Source: DASRBA01 sp036559665
GTDB taxonomy: Bacteria > Myxococcota > Myxococcia > Myxococcales > Myxococcaceae
Assembly (NCBI GenBank): GCA_036559665.1
Contig: DATBSS010000544.1
Span: 1-15,442 of the forward strand
Length of the DNA stretch: 15,442 nt
Direction: 5' to 3'
Part shown: positions 8,701-14,989 of the stretch, in pieces
Layout of the letters: each line of letters starts with the position of its first letter
Position numbering within the stretch: position 1 is the first letter of the stretch
Translations under genes and position numbers: made by a program
Notes under the pieces: generated by a model
The model's input: the letters and a program-made list of their open reading frames with translations, nothing else
Told to the model about the DNA's origin: nothing
Database searches by the model: none

Positions 8701-11342
8701 GCGCCCTGGGCCAGAACCTGGACGCCCGGCTCCCGGTCGACGCGCGCCAGGCGCTGCTGGAGCGGCCGCTGGTCCCCTGCGATTCGGGCCAGTGGTTCCC
8801 GGTCCGCCACTTCGACGAGATCCGCCAGGTGCCCTACGTCACCCGCGATCCGGGGAGGACCCCGAACCGCGGCCCGGTGGTCGTGGTGGACTCGGAGGCG
8901 GTGGCCGCCATGCTGCCGCGCTGGACGTCCACCAACGTGACCCAGCAGGTGGCGGCGGAGCTGGAGGCCCGCCGGCGGCGCGAGGCGTTGCCCCAGCTGC
9001 AGGCGTTCGCCTACGCGGGCCTGGCCCTGGAGCGCGTGCCCCTGTCGGGATCGGCGGCCCAGGGTGAGATCGCGCTGGTCGCCACCCGCACCGGGACGAT
9101 CGAGCTGTTCCACCACGGCCGGGCGCTCTGCCAGTTGCACGAGGAGGCGCTCCCGGAGTGCGCCGCGGTGGCGGTCAACGACGACCGGCTCACCCCCACC
9201 GCGGACGAGACGGACGTGGTGCGCGACCGCGCCTACTACGCCCTGGTGCGCGAGCTGGTGGAGCACCTGGACCTCCGGGCGGCCGGGCTGGCGTCGCGGT
9301 GGGAGTCCACCCCCGCGGACGGACAGGCGCTGCTCCGGCCGCTGGCGCTGCAGCTCGCGGTCTGGCAGGCGCGCCGGAAGGTGGCGCGGGCGCCGCTGCT
9401 GGAGGTGCCCCTCCTGGAGGCCAGCGACGGCGCGCCGATGCCGGTCGCCTCGCTGCTGGAGGCCAAGGCCGAGCGCCGGGAGGTGCGGTGGTCCTCGGTC
9501 CCCGGTGCGCTGCTGGAGCCCGGCCCGCCCGTCTGGCGCCCCCGCCCCGGCGAGCGGCCGCTGCTGTCTGCGCTCTCGCTCCCGCTGGAGGACGTGAGCG
9601 CGAAGGTGCGCGCCGCGCAGGAGCGCCGGGAGCGGGCGCGCCGGGAGCGCTTCGAGGTCGGGCTCCAGTCGCCGTTCCGCGAGCCGCTGCCGGCGCCGCG
9701 CCGCGGGGAGGTGGCCCTCCGGCCGGATGAGCCGAGCGGCCAGCTCCAGCTCACCCTCTTCAAGGACGGCGTGCTCCTGGAGTCCATTACCTCGCCGCAC
9801 GAGGTGGGCGCGATGGCGAAGGTGGACGACCCGGCGCTGAGCCCGGCGAAGGACTGGCAGAAGGCCGGACGCAACGCCGCCTTCAAGGCGATGCGCCAGG
9901 CGGTGGACCTGGCCGTGGAGCGCGCGGTCGTGAAGCGCCTGGACTCTCGGGAGACGCCGGGGTGGCTGGCCTACGCGCGCGCCGCGCTCGCCTGGCGGTC
10001 CGGGAGCGCCGGGCCGCTGGCAGAAGCGCTGCCGGGCCTGGAGTTGTTCACCGGTGCGGCCGGCCAGCCGGTGCGGCTGGGAGAGGTGCTGGCGGAGGTC
10101 TCCCGGCGCGGCGCGGTGGCGGTGGTGGACCCGGCGCTGGGGGCCGCCGCGCCCCCGGATCGCCTGGTACTCCGCGCGGACGCGGCGAACCTCGGGCTGC
10201 TGGCGGACCTCCAGTTCCGCACGGACGACCTCAGCGCGGACCTCCAGGCGGCGCGCGACGTGGAGGCGACCCGGGCGCAGCGGCGGCTCCAGTCACTGGC
10301 GTTCCCTGGCGTCGCGCTGGTGCGCCTGTCCGTGGACCGCCCCGGCGGCTTCCGGGGCGAGCTGGCGCTCCCGGCCGACGCCGCCGAGGGCCACGGCGTG
10401 ACGCTGGCGCGCGAGGGCATCGCCGTCACCCAGGCGGTGATGGGCGGCCTGGCGCTGGCCGGCACGCTGGAGCACCCGGAGCTGCCGGTGGACCCCACCT
10501 GGCGCAGCGCGGAGCTGACGGTGGAGCAGCGGCGGGACCTGAAGGAGGAGGCGGACGCGCTCTTCCTCAAGCTGGCCGGCGTCTCGCCCGCTTTCGAGCC
10601 CGCCCAGCGCCAGGCCTCCGTCCTCCACGTGCTCCGCTACCTCCAGCACGCGGGGATGAAGGACGCCTCCCAGCTCGACCGGCTCCCGGAGACGGCGCAG
10701 CGGGTGGCGGACGCGCCGGTGTTCCGGGCGGCGGAGGGCCGCTGGGTGGGACTGCGGACGGCGGCGGCCCAGGCGCTCCGGCGCAACGGGCTGGCGGTGC
10801 TGGGCGCCAAGGTGCCCCCGGGGAGCGAGCTGGCGCTCCAGGCGGAGGACCTGGCCTCGGAGTGGGTGATGCTGCTGGGCGAGGTGCTGGGGGTGAAGCG
10901 CGTGGAGGTGATCCACGACCAGGACGCCTGGCGCGACGCGCAGGCCCGCGCCGAGCCCGAGGACGACAGCCCGCTGGCGCGGGGCCTGGACCGGCTCCGG
11001 TGCGAGGCGGCCCTGCTGCGCGCGGACGCGCTGGGGCGGCTCACCACCAAGGAGCTGGATCGGATCCGCCTGCACCGGCGGGGCGGGAAGGGCGCGCCCA
11101 TCCGCTACGGGGAGCAACGCCGGGAGGCGATGCTGGACCCGGACCACCCCTTGATCCGCGCCGCGCTGGAGGCTGCCGCCGACAGGCCGGAGGGGATCTA
11201 CGTGCTGCTGGCGTCCATCTACGGCGCGGTCAACCGGGCGCTGGAGCGGGTCACGGACGAGGACGAGGCGCGGATGCTGGACGCGCTGGCGCGGCACCTG
11301 GCCGCCAACCCGGAGCTGCTGGAGCCGTCACCCCGGACGTAG
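5760..11342 (+). CDS. Giant repeat protein, degenerate Hsp90-like, 1860 aa
   Basis: This is an unusually large soluble protein without signal peptide or membrane segments. Residues 1-300 align by eye with the upstream ATPase: YVLELLRAAV (45-54) stands for the N-box, SFDGDPF (73-79) for G1, LLSLGVAGAL (105-114) for G2, and FHLHGVQICE (235-244) for the middle-domain strand. Asn and Asp of the N-box, the first G1 Asp and the second G2 Gly are missing, so this domain probably does not hydrolyse ATP. Residues 332-1651 hold six repeats of about 211-229 aa. A seventh repeat start at 1652-1668 (APVFRAAEGRWVG) leads into a C-terminal cap. DPDHPLIRAALEAAADRP (1793-1810) resembles the end of the upstream ATPase. 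The start lies inside the ATPase gene, so the two are coupled. The overall plan recalls sacsin and other large Hsp90-fold repeat proteins. A client-binding scaffold working with the ATPase is my inference. Confidence 0.8.
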   Translation: MPPPDDLVDQLRAGAAPVDAGRFRIDSNRALEKLRQFRLADPHHYVLELLRAAVVSRARWATVRTDSDDFELSFDGDPFPPAHLKELLAQALMGGADRDARRARLLSLGVAGALALQPRWVRVQSGEWQVELDGGARATVSRAPPLPSPQRTRIHVRGRLSWRVARDALFGSREGKAIAELCRELPIPLTMNDRALGPARSFDEPVLAKVQREEDGMRLWAAFPRRRLGQSLVRFHLHGVQICERRWDGLRTPILASVHDEELQRNASGSDVVLTDPRYRKALQALEAMVEPLLAAVAQRLRAAPDPQAREVLLEASAGATGKIRGIVDSALLLPGPSGEWFSVNELRAEHAAGRPLRYATRAYPAGAYARPVLLLETDRRVLELLPGKPRVDVAEEVAAREAALEQRSRWENQESEELTLPPTRYLVRAVVKGRGFSGEAGVLERSGPRATVRVLLERKLLFVESPDDLPPGTVAVVNIATPSPTLSAWAKPHAGIRLDRFLGAIRSALVAGAVESVEEHEGPLREGVRALARWLVAHAVNAAESEDALRLPAALRGAPIYELAGEAERRASLEDLLGWPLIRQVEQPWPHPLLSGEPAVTLSRWTEAGPLARLLGDDRVQDVTQLLREEARIRQRIASGPEPLDHHRPTLVSLEIDGADCRGKMGLLEEGSSGLELRLFVSGILVEEVSLTAHYGHAAAAVASESLTPREGWSGVLRDAAFDRVVEVVRGGERALMGQLLEKLGGKELSRWPLAARRYFRGFVHRELTGLRGRKDLDPLAVAVAGAAVISTSQGPRSLRALAEWGQRNGRLWIQETPVGDEVYPDMLIVYADPTLGALLKQVARVEGADPVPELRRRRDREAFQHRATADPKVDASLQLIVPVEAAGGLRGEVGAPARHLGTQLELSLDGRHLESRFVETVLGMDAALDLPEGSMDPVEPVPPLLERAVQDALEEAELKLLLLGAERWDWPETRALVYRALGQNLDARLPVDARQALLERPLVPCDSGQWFPVRHFDEIRQVPYVTRDPGRTPNRGPVVVVDSEAVAAMLPRWTSTNVTQQVAAELEARRRREALPQLQAFAYAGLALERVPLSGSAAQGEIALVATRTGTIELFHHGRALCQLHEEALPECAAVAVNDDRLTPTADETDVVRDRAYYALVRELVEHLDLRAAGLASRWESTPADGQALLRPLALQLAVWQARRKVARAPLLEVPLLEASDGAPMPVASLLEAKAERREVRWSSVPGALLEPGPPVWRPRPGERPLLSALSLPLEDVSAKVRAAQERRERARRERFEVGLQSPFREPLPAPRRGEVALRPDEPSGQLQLTLFKDGVLLESITSPHEVGAMAKVDDPALSPAKDWQKAGRNAAFKAMRQAVDLAVERAVVKRLDSRETPGWLAYARAALAWRSGSAGPLAEALPGLELFTGAAGQPVRLGEVLAEVSRRGAVAVVDPALGAAAPPDRLVLRADAANLGLLADLQFRTDDLSADLQAARDVEATRAQRRLQSLAFPGVALVRLSVDRPGGFRGELALPADAAEGHGVTLAREGIAVTQAVMGGLALAGTLEHPELPVDPTWRSAELTVEQRRDLKEEADALFLKLAGVSPAFEPAQRQASVLHVLRYLQHAGMKDASQLDRLPETAQRVADAPVFRAAEGRWVGLRTAAAQALRRNGLAVLGAKVPPGSELALQAEDLASEWVMLLGEVLGVKRVEVIHDQDAWRDAQARAEPEDDSPLARGLDRLRCEAALLRADALGRLTTKELDRIRLHRRGGKGAPIRYGEQRREAMLDPDHPLIRAALEAAADRPEGIYVLLASIYGAVNRALERVTDEDEARMLDALARHLAANPELLEPSPRT
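6753..10712 (+). repeat. Six diverged ~220-aa protein repeats inside the giant gene
   Basis: Unit starts are at about 6753, 7431, 8118, 8763, 9402 and 10038 (residues 332, 558, 787, 1002, 1215, 1427). Each unit opens with a hook of two strands around a Gly turn, for example LLLPGPSGEWFSV, RPLVPCDSGQWFPV and LELFTGAAGQPVRL. A helical Arg-rich segment follows, then a core: G-x-x-GE-V/L followed by a strand ending in a Gly turn (GEVGAPARHL...ELSLDGRHLES; GEVALRPDE...LTLFKDGVLLES). The GE pair, or GK in unit 2, falls at residues 439, 664, 893, 1102, 1316 and 1533, spacings of 225, 229, 209, 214 and 217. Cores often continue with AxVxxxxLxPxxxW. The repeats are diverged and not visible at DNA level, so the expansion is old. 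Confidence 0.7.
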
Positions 11343-11343
11343 G

Positions 11344-11367
11344 GCCTGTCAGCCCCCGGGCTCAGGC
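11344..11367. terminator. Bidirectional hairpin terminator between convergent genes
   Basis: GCCTG (11344-11348) pairs with CAGGC (11363-11367), and AGCCC (11351-11355) with GGGCT (11358-11362). This gives a 10-bp stem with a two-base bulge (TC) and a tight CC loop. It fills the gap between the giant gene's TAG (11342) and the frzS TGA (11362-11364), which it includes. No T-tract follows on either strand, so it would have to act by strong pairing alone or with a termination factor. Confidence 0.45.
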
Positions 11368-13317
11368 GACGGAGATCTCGTCCTCTTCCGACGACCCGCC
11401 GCCGACCTCGGCCTGCGGCTCCTCCAGCAGCTGCATGGCGATGGAGAGCGCCTTCTTCGTCTTGTCGCGCATCTTCTCGTCGCCCTTGATGCGCGCGTAG
11501 AGCTTGGTGGCCCGCTCCTCGTTCCGCTGGGCCGCCTCCTCCTGCTCGGCGATGCGCTTGTTGAGCTGGGCGGTCTCCTCTTCGAGCTGCTGCTTCTGGG
11601 AGGCCGCCGCCGCCCGCGCCGCCTCCACGTCGCCCTGGAGCTGCGCGTTCTGGCTCCGCAGGTCGTCCGCCTCGGACCGCGCAGAGTCGACCTCGGACCG
11701 CGCGGCGTCGACCTCGGACCGCACGGCGTCTGCCGCCGCCCGCGCCTCGTCGGCCGCCGCGCGCGCCTCGTCGCCCGCCGATTTCGCCTCGTCCAGCTCG
11801 GTCCGGACCTGGGCCGCCTCGTCGCGCGCCGCCTGGAGGTCCCCCTCCATCTGGGTGCGGAGCTGATCCAGCTGCGCGGTGGTGGCGTCCAGGTCCTGCT
11901 GCATGGCGGACAGCTTGGCGTTGGCGGAGCGCGCCTCGTCCTTGGCCGCCTTCAGCTCGGCGTCCACGCGGCGGCGGTCGGCCGCCATCTGGTCCGCCTT
12001 GGAGGTGAGCGTTTTGATCTGCGCGTCCTTGCGCGCCGTCTCCCCGGAGGATTCGGAGATCGTCTGCTCCAGCGACATCTCGCGGTCGCGGATCTCGACG
12101 ATCTCCTTGTCCTTCTCGTTCATCTCCGTCTTGAGCCGGAGGATCTCCTTGTCCTTGCGGTTGGAGGCCTCCTTGAGCGCGAAGACCTCCTTGTCGTTCT
12201 TGCTCCCGGAGGAGCGGGCCGCCTCCGCCTCCGCGGTCCTGGCGTCCACCTCGGACTGGAGCTGGACGGCGCGGGACTCGGCCTCTGCGGCGCGGCTGTT
12301 CGCCTCGTCCAGCGACCCTTGCAGCTCGGTCACCTTGGCGCGCAGGGTGCGCAGCTCGGCCGCATCGGCGGCGCTGGGGGCGGCGGGCGCGGTGGACGTC
12401 CGGGAGGCAGCCGGCGTGGCGCTCGCGGTGCGGGGTGGGGTGACCGGCTTCGCCGCCGCCGGGGGCGGGGGGGCCGGTTTCTCCGGCTCCGGCTCCGGTT
12501 CAGGCTCCGGCTGGAGCTCCTCCTCCTCGGCCGCGGGCGCCTCCGCGGCCGGCTCGTTCCACTCGGGAGCGAGCGACTCATCCGCGCCGCCGCCCAGGTC
12601 GTCCAGGGCCGACAGCCCGGCGTCGCCCGCGGGCTCGTCCCCGGTCACCACCGGCTCTTCCCCGGCCGGGGGCTCGTCCTCGGGGAGCTCCTCGAGGCTG
12701 ACCGGCTCCTCTTCCTCCACCACCGCCAGCGCCTCGCCGCCCGACTCGGCGTCCGCCTTCGCGTCCGGGGGCGACTCGCGGATGTCGTCGAAGGCCGCGT
12801 CCAGTGCGTCCAGCTCCGGGTCCCCGGCGACCGTCTCCTCCTGCCCCCCCATGGCCAGCGGCGTGCCGCCGACGCTGGTGGGTTCCTCGTCGACCAGCTC
12901 GCCCAGGCCCAGCGAGTCGTCGTCGAGCACGGCGGACTCGGCGGGCTCGGGGAAGCCGATCAGCGTCCCCACGCGCTCCACCATGCCGTCCATGTCCACC
13001 GGCTTGGCGATGTACTCGTCCGCCCGCGTCTTCAGCTTCTTGTGCTGGGCGAAGCCGTCCGGGTTGCCGACGATGACCACCGGCGTGGCCTTCAGGTCAT
13101 CGTCCTTCTTGAGCTTGCCGCAGATCAGGTAGCCGTTCTGGCCGGCGGACAGGTCCACCGCCAGGAGCACCAGCTCCGGCCGATCGCCGCGGATCCGCTC
13201 CACCGCGCCCTTGCCGTCGGTGGTCTCCTCGACGCTGAAGCCGCGCGCCTCCAGCGCAGAGCGCATGGCGCTGGACACGCCGCCGTCGCTCTCGACGATC
13301 AAAATTCTCTTTGACAT
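11362..13317 (-). CDS. frzS: FrzS, polar motility regulator with pseudo-receiver domain
   Basis: The first ~122 residues are a receiver-like domain very close to what I recall of Myxococcus xanthus FrzS, including VDLSAGQNGYLICGKLKKDD (54-73) and GNPDGFAQHKK (84-94). The domain is atypical. Ala53 occupies the usual phospho-Asp position, with Asp55 two residues on. Gly84 replaces the conserved Ser/Thr. The Lys-Pro pair (105-106) is kept. Phosphorylation is therefore unlikely. Residues ~125-320 form an acidic, Pro/Ala-rich linker with an EPEPEPEPEK run. Residues ~320-630 are a long coiled coil with KDKEI repeats, and the protein ends EEDEISVA. In M. xanthus FrzS moves between cell poles and is needed for type IV pilus (S) motility. 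Here it follows an ECF sigma/anti-sigma pair by 67 bp on the same strand and may also have its own promoter. At 651 aa it is longer than the M. xanthus protein as I remember it, mostly through the linker and coiled coil. Confidence 0.9.
   Translation of the reverse strand: MSKRILIVESDGGVSSAMRSALEARGFSVEETTDGKGAVERIRGDRPELVLLAVDLSAGQNGYLICGKLKKDDDLKATPVVIVGNPDGFAQHKKLKTRADEYIAKPVDMDGMVERVGTLIGFPEPAESAVLDDDSLGLGELVDEEPTSVGGTPLAMGGQEETVAGDPELDALDAAFDDIRESPPDAKADAESGGEALAVVEEEEPVSLEELPEDEPPAGEEPVVTGDEPAGDAGLSALDDLGGGADESLAPEWNEPAAEAPAAEEEELQPEPEPEPEPEKPAPPPPAAAKPVTPPRTASATPAASRTSTAPAAPSAADAAELRTLRAKVTELQGSLDEANSRAAEAESRAVQLQSEVDARTAEAEAARSSGSKNDKEVFALKEASNRKDKEILRLKTEMNEKDKEIVEIRDREMSLEQTISESSGETARKDAQIKTLTSKADQMAADRRRVDAELKAAKDEARSANAKLSAMQQDLDATTAQLDQLRTQMEGDLQAARDEAAQVRTELDEAKSAGDEARAAADEARAAADAVRSEVDAARSEVDSARSEADDLRSQNAQLQGDVEAARAAAASQKQQLEEETAQLNKRIAEQEEAAQRNEERATKLYARIKGDEKMRDKTKKALSIAMQLLEEPQAEVGGGSSEEDEISVA
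11671..11775 (-). repeat. Five 21-bp tandem units coding coiled-coil heptads
   Basis: Within frzS, 11671-11691, 11692-11712 and 11713-11733 are near-identical 21-bp units, each starting CTCGGACCGC on the plus strand. Units 11734-11754 and 11755-11775 form a second pair with two mismatches. They encode heptads such as DEARAAA and VRSEVDA (protein residues ~515-548). The period of exactly one heptad keeps the coiled-coil register, and the DNA identity suggests recent slippage-type expansion. Confidence 0.7.
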
Positions 13318-13332
13318 GGAAATCTCGGGCCG

Positions 13333-13361
13333 AGGCTACCGACGCCCCTGGGGACCGTCAA
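13333..13361 (-). promoter_or_regulatory. Candidate sigma70-type promoter for frzS
   Basis: Read on the minus strand, TTGACG (13361-13356) is followed after 17 bp by TAGCCT (13338-13333). The -35 matches the consensus at five of six positions; the -10 keeps only the TA...T pattern. Transcription would start about 9 bases before the frzS ATG, with GAGA as a weak ribosome site. It would let frzS be expressed independently of the sigma/anti-sigma genes. The rest of the 13318-13384 gap shows no strong terminator. Confidence 0.35.
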
Positions 13362-13384
13362 ACCAATGACCGGGTTTCGTGGGG

Positions 13385-14221
13385 TTACGGCCCTTGCCGG
13401 AGCGACGCTGGCTGGACGTTCAGCTCGGGGATCGGGGAGGGGGGCCGCCTGGAGGGACTACCACCCTCTCCGGAGGTGACCATCCGGCGGATGTCCTCCT
13501 CCTGGAGGTCCGAGACGAGCTGGTAGACGATCTCCCCCTGCCGCCAGATGGCCACGTTGTAGCCGCGGTGCTGCTCCAGCTCGATGCGCGGGAAGGCCGG
13601 CGCGTCCACGCTCCCCTCCGCGTCGCCGAAGACGAACAGCCCCACCCGGCGGGGCGACGGGCTCAGCAGGCCGGGGGTGTCATAGCGGATGTAGGCGGCC
13701 GGACGGTCCTTCACGTTGGACAGGCGCGCCCCGGCGACCATGAAGTTGTGCAGCTGCGGCACCGGCACCCGGTGGTCCAGCTTGTCCCCGAACCACGCCT
13801 CCACCACCTCCGGCGGGGCGTCCTTGATCTCCAGCGGCAGGCCGCGCGCGTGATGCAGCGCGGCGTCCTCCTGGTAGGGGTTGCGCGAGGACGCGTGCCA
13901 GCGGGCATAGCTCCCGCCCGCGGCCAGCGCCACCGCCGCCACTGCGCCCACCTTGAGCAGGCGCTGCTGGGCCCGGCGCTGGCGCTCCTGCCGGAAGCCG
14001 GCCATCAACCGCCGCTTGAGCCCGGAGGAGGCCTTGGGGCCGGAGGGACGCCGGGGCGACGCCTTGGCCCGGATCAGGTCCCGGAACTTCGACTCGAGGT
14101 TCACCCGCCGTGCGCAGTCCGCGCAGCCCGCCAGATGATCGTCGATCTCCACCCGCTCCTCGGGGCCGTACTCCCCGTCGAGGAACGGATACAGGACGTG
14201 CTGGAGGTCGCTACAGTTCAT
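13385..14221 (-). CDS. Membrane-bound zinc-finger anti-sigma factor
   Basis: The N-terminus carries the zinc-binding anti-sigma (ZAS) signature: Cys3 followed by His29-x3-Cys33-x2-Cys36 in DDHLAGCADC. This domain normally binds the partner sigma factor in the cytoplasm. A basic stretch (68-90) precedes one membrane helix at ~91-104 (VGAVAAVALAAGGSY), which places the remaining ~170 residues outside the inner membrane. That part has a pattern seen in other transmembrane anti-sigma factors, with VVEAWFGDKLDHRVPVPQL (139-157), RPAAYIRYD, GLFVFGD and GYNVAIWRQGEIVYQLVSDL (220-239). It probably senses an envelope signal, by proteolysis or redox change. It lies 51 bp after the ECF sigma gene on the same strand, the usual order of such pairs. 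There is no clear Shine-Dalgarno; the ATG at 14221 was chosen because Cys3 and the helix before the zinc motif fit the family. Confidence 0.88.
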   Translation of the reverse strand: MNCSDLQHVLYPFLDGEYGPEERVEIDDHLAGCADCARRVNLESKFRDLIRAKASPRRPSGPKASSGLKRRLMAGFRQERQRRAQQRLLKVGAVAAVALAAGGSYARWHASSRNPYQEDAALHHARGLPLEIKDAPPEVVEAWFGDKLDHRVPVPQLHNFMVAGARLSNVKDRPAAYIRYDTPGLLSPSPRRVGLFVFGDAEGSVDAPAFPRIELEQHRGYNVAIWRQGEIVYQLVSDLQEEDIRRMVTSGEGGSPSRRPPSPIPELNVQPASLRQGP

Positions 14222-14272
14222 GCGCGCTGGGGGCGGCTGTCCCGGCTTTCGGAACGCGCCGAGAACCCCAAT

Positions 14273-14917
14273 TTACGCTGTTTTCTTCCTGCGCCTGTAC
14301 TCTTCGAGCTGGGAGACCTGGCCAGGCCCGCCTTCCGCGGACTTGGACAGCACCCCCTGGCCCTCGGCGTACTCGCGCAGGGTCTTCTGCAGCAGCTTGC
14401 GCCCCCGGAACAGCCGGCTCATCACCGTCCCCACCGGGCACTCCAGGATCTCGGCGATCTCCTTGTAGGAGAACTCCTGGAGGTCGGCCAGGATGACCAC
14501 CAGCCGGAAGTCGATGGGCAGCGCGTCGATGGAGCGCAGCACGTCGTCCGAAAGCAGACGGTCGAAGAAGTACTGCTCCGGGTTGGCGGCGAAGTCCGTC
14601 GCGTCCCGCGACACGAACTGGTCGTGCACCGCTTCCCGCTCCACCCCCTCCACCACGCTCCGCTCCTTGACCTTCCGGCGGTAGCGGTTGATGAAGGTGT
14701 TGGTGAGGATCTTGAAGAGCCAGGCCTTGATGTTGGTCCCGCGTTCGAACTTGTCGAAGAAGCGGTAGGCCCGCATGCAGGTGTCCTGCACCAGGTCCTC
14801 GGCGTCCCGCTCGTTCTTGGTCAGCCGCAGGGCCGCCGAGTAGAGGGGGTCGAGGTGAGAGAGCGCGAGCTCCTCGAACTCGGCCTTGGATTGATTGTTC
14901 TGACGAAGATCGAGCAT
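14273..14917 (-). CDS. ECF-family RNA polymerase sigma factor (RpoE-like)
   Basis: This 214-aa protein has the two ECF domains. Region 2 lies at about 18-84, with RDAEDLVQDTCMRAYRFF (37-54) for core binding and NIKAWLFKILTNTFINRYRR (62-81) for -10 recognition. Region 4 lies at about 130-182, with the helix-turn-helix FSYKEIAEILECPVGTVMSR (149-168) for the -35 element. A linker (~85-120) joins them, and a short polar tail (184-214) follows region 4. It directs RNA polymerase to a small regulon when its anti-sigma partner, encoded just downstream, releases it. A GGAAC-N17-CGTC element sits immediately upstream, so it probably activates its own transcription. No Shine-Dalgarno precedes the ATG at 14917, consistent with a very short leader. 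I recall a similar sigma factor, RpoE1, affecting social behaviour in M. xanthus, but orthology cannot be judged here. Confidence 0.92.
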   Translation of the reverse strand: MLDLRQNNQSKAEFEELALSHLDPLYSAALRLTKNERDAEDLVQDTCMRAYRFFDKFERGTNIKAWLFKILTNTFINRYRRKVKERSVVEGVEREAVHDQFVSRDATDFAANPEQYFFDRLLSDDVLRSIDALPIDFRLVVILADLQEFSYKEIAEILECPVGTVMSRLFRGRKLLQKTLREYAEGQGVLSKSAEGGPGQVSQLEEYRRRKKTA

Positions 14918-14930
14918 GGCGTAACGGTCC

Positions 14931-14956
14931 GACGGCGCCTGGTGGGTTTCTGTTCC
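14931..14956 (-). promoter_or_regulatory. ECF-type promoter of the sigma factor gene
   Basis: On the minus strand GGAAC (14956-14952) is followed after 17 bases by CGTC (14934-14931). GGAAC is the classic -35 core for ECF sigma factors and CGTC a common -10. The start point would fall about 6 bases before the ATG at 14917, so the mRNA would be nearly leaderless. Position right before an ECF gene strongly suggests autoregulation. Confidence 0.6.
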
Positions 14957-14976
14957 GTGCTGTTCAATCTAGCCAC

Positions 14977-14989
14977 GGAAATGATTTCC
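14977..14989. promoter_or_regulatory. 13-bp inverted repeat upstream of the ECF promoter
   Basis: GGAAAT-G-ATTTCC is a perfect 6-bp inverted repeat around one base and is among the few A/T-containing stretches of the intergenic region. It lies about 20 bp upstream of the GGAAC box, a position suitable for an activator. No regulator can be named, and the sequence is short enough to be coincidental. Confidence 0.3.

Noticed and set aside
5724..9800. Very long minus-strand open frame (1358 codons) opposite the giant gene
   Set aside because: The product is rich in Arg, Gln, His, Leu and Gly without any domain pattern. Long antisense frames are expected in DNA this GC-rich, and the plus-strand gene has recognisable motifs.
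2300..11342. Antiphage defence island
   Set aside because: GHKL ATPases and giant proteins occur in some defence systems, but I see no nuclease, toxin, membrane effector, helicase or mobile-element gene here. The surrounding genes look like ordinary chromosomal functions.
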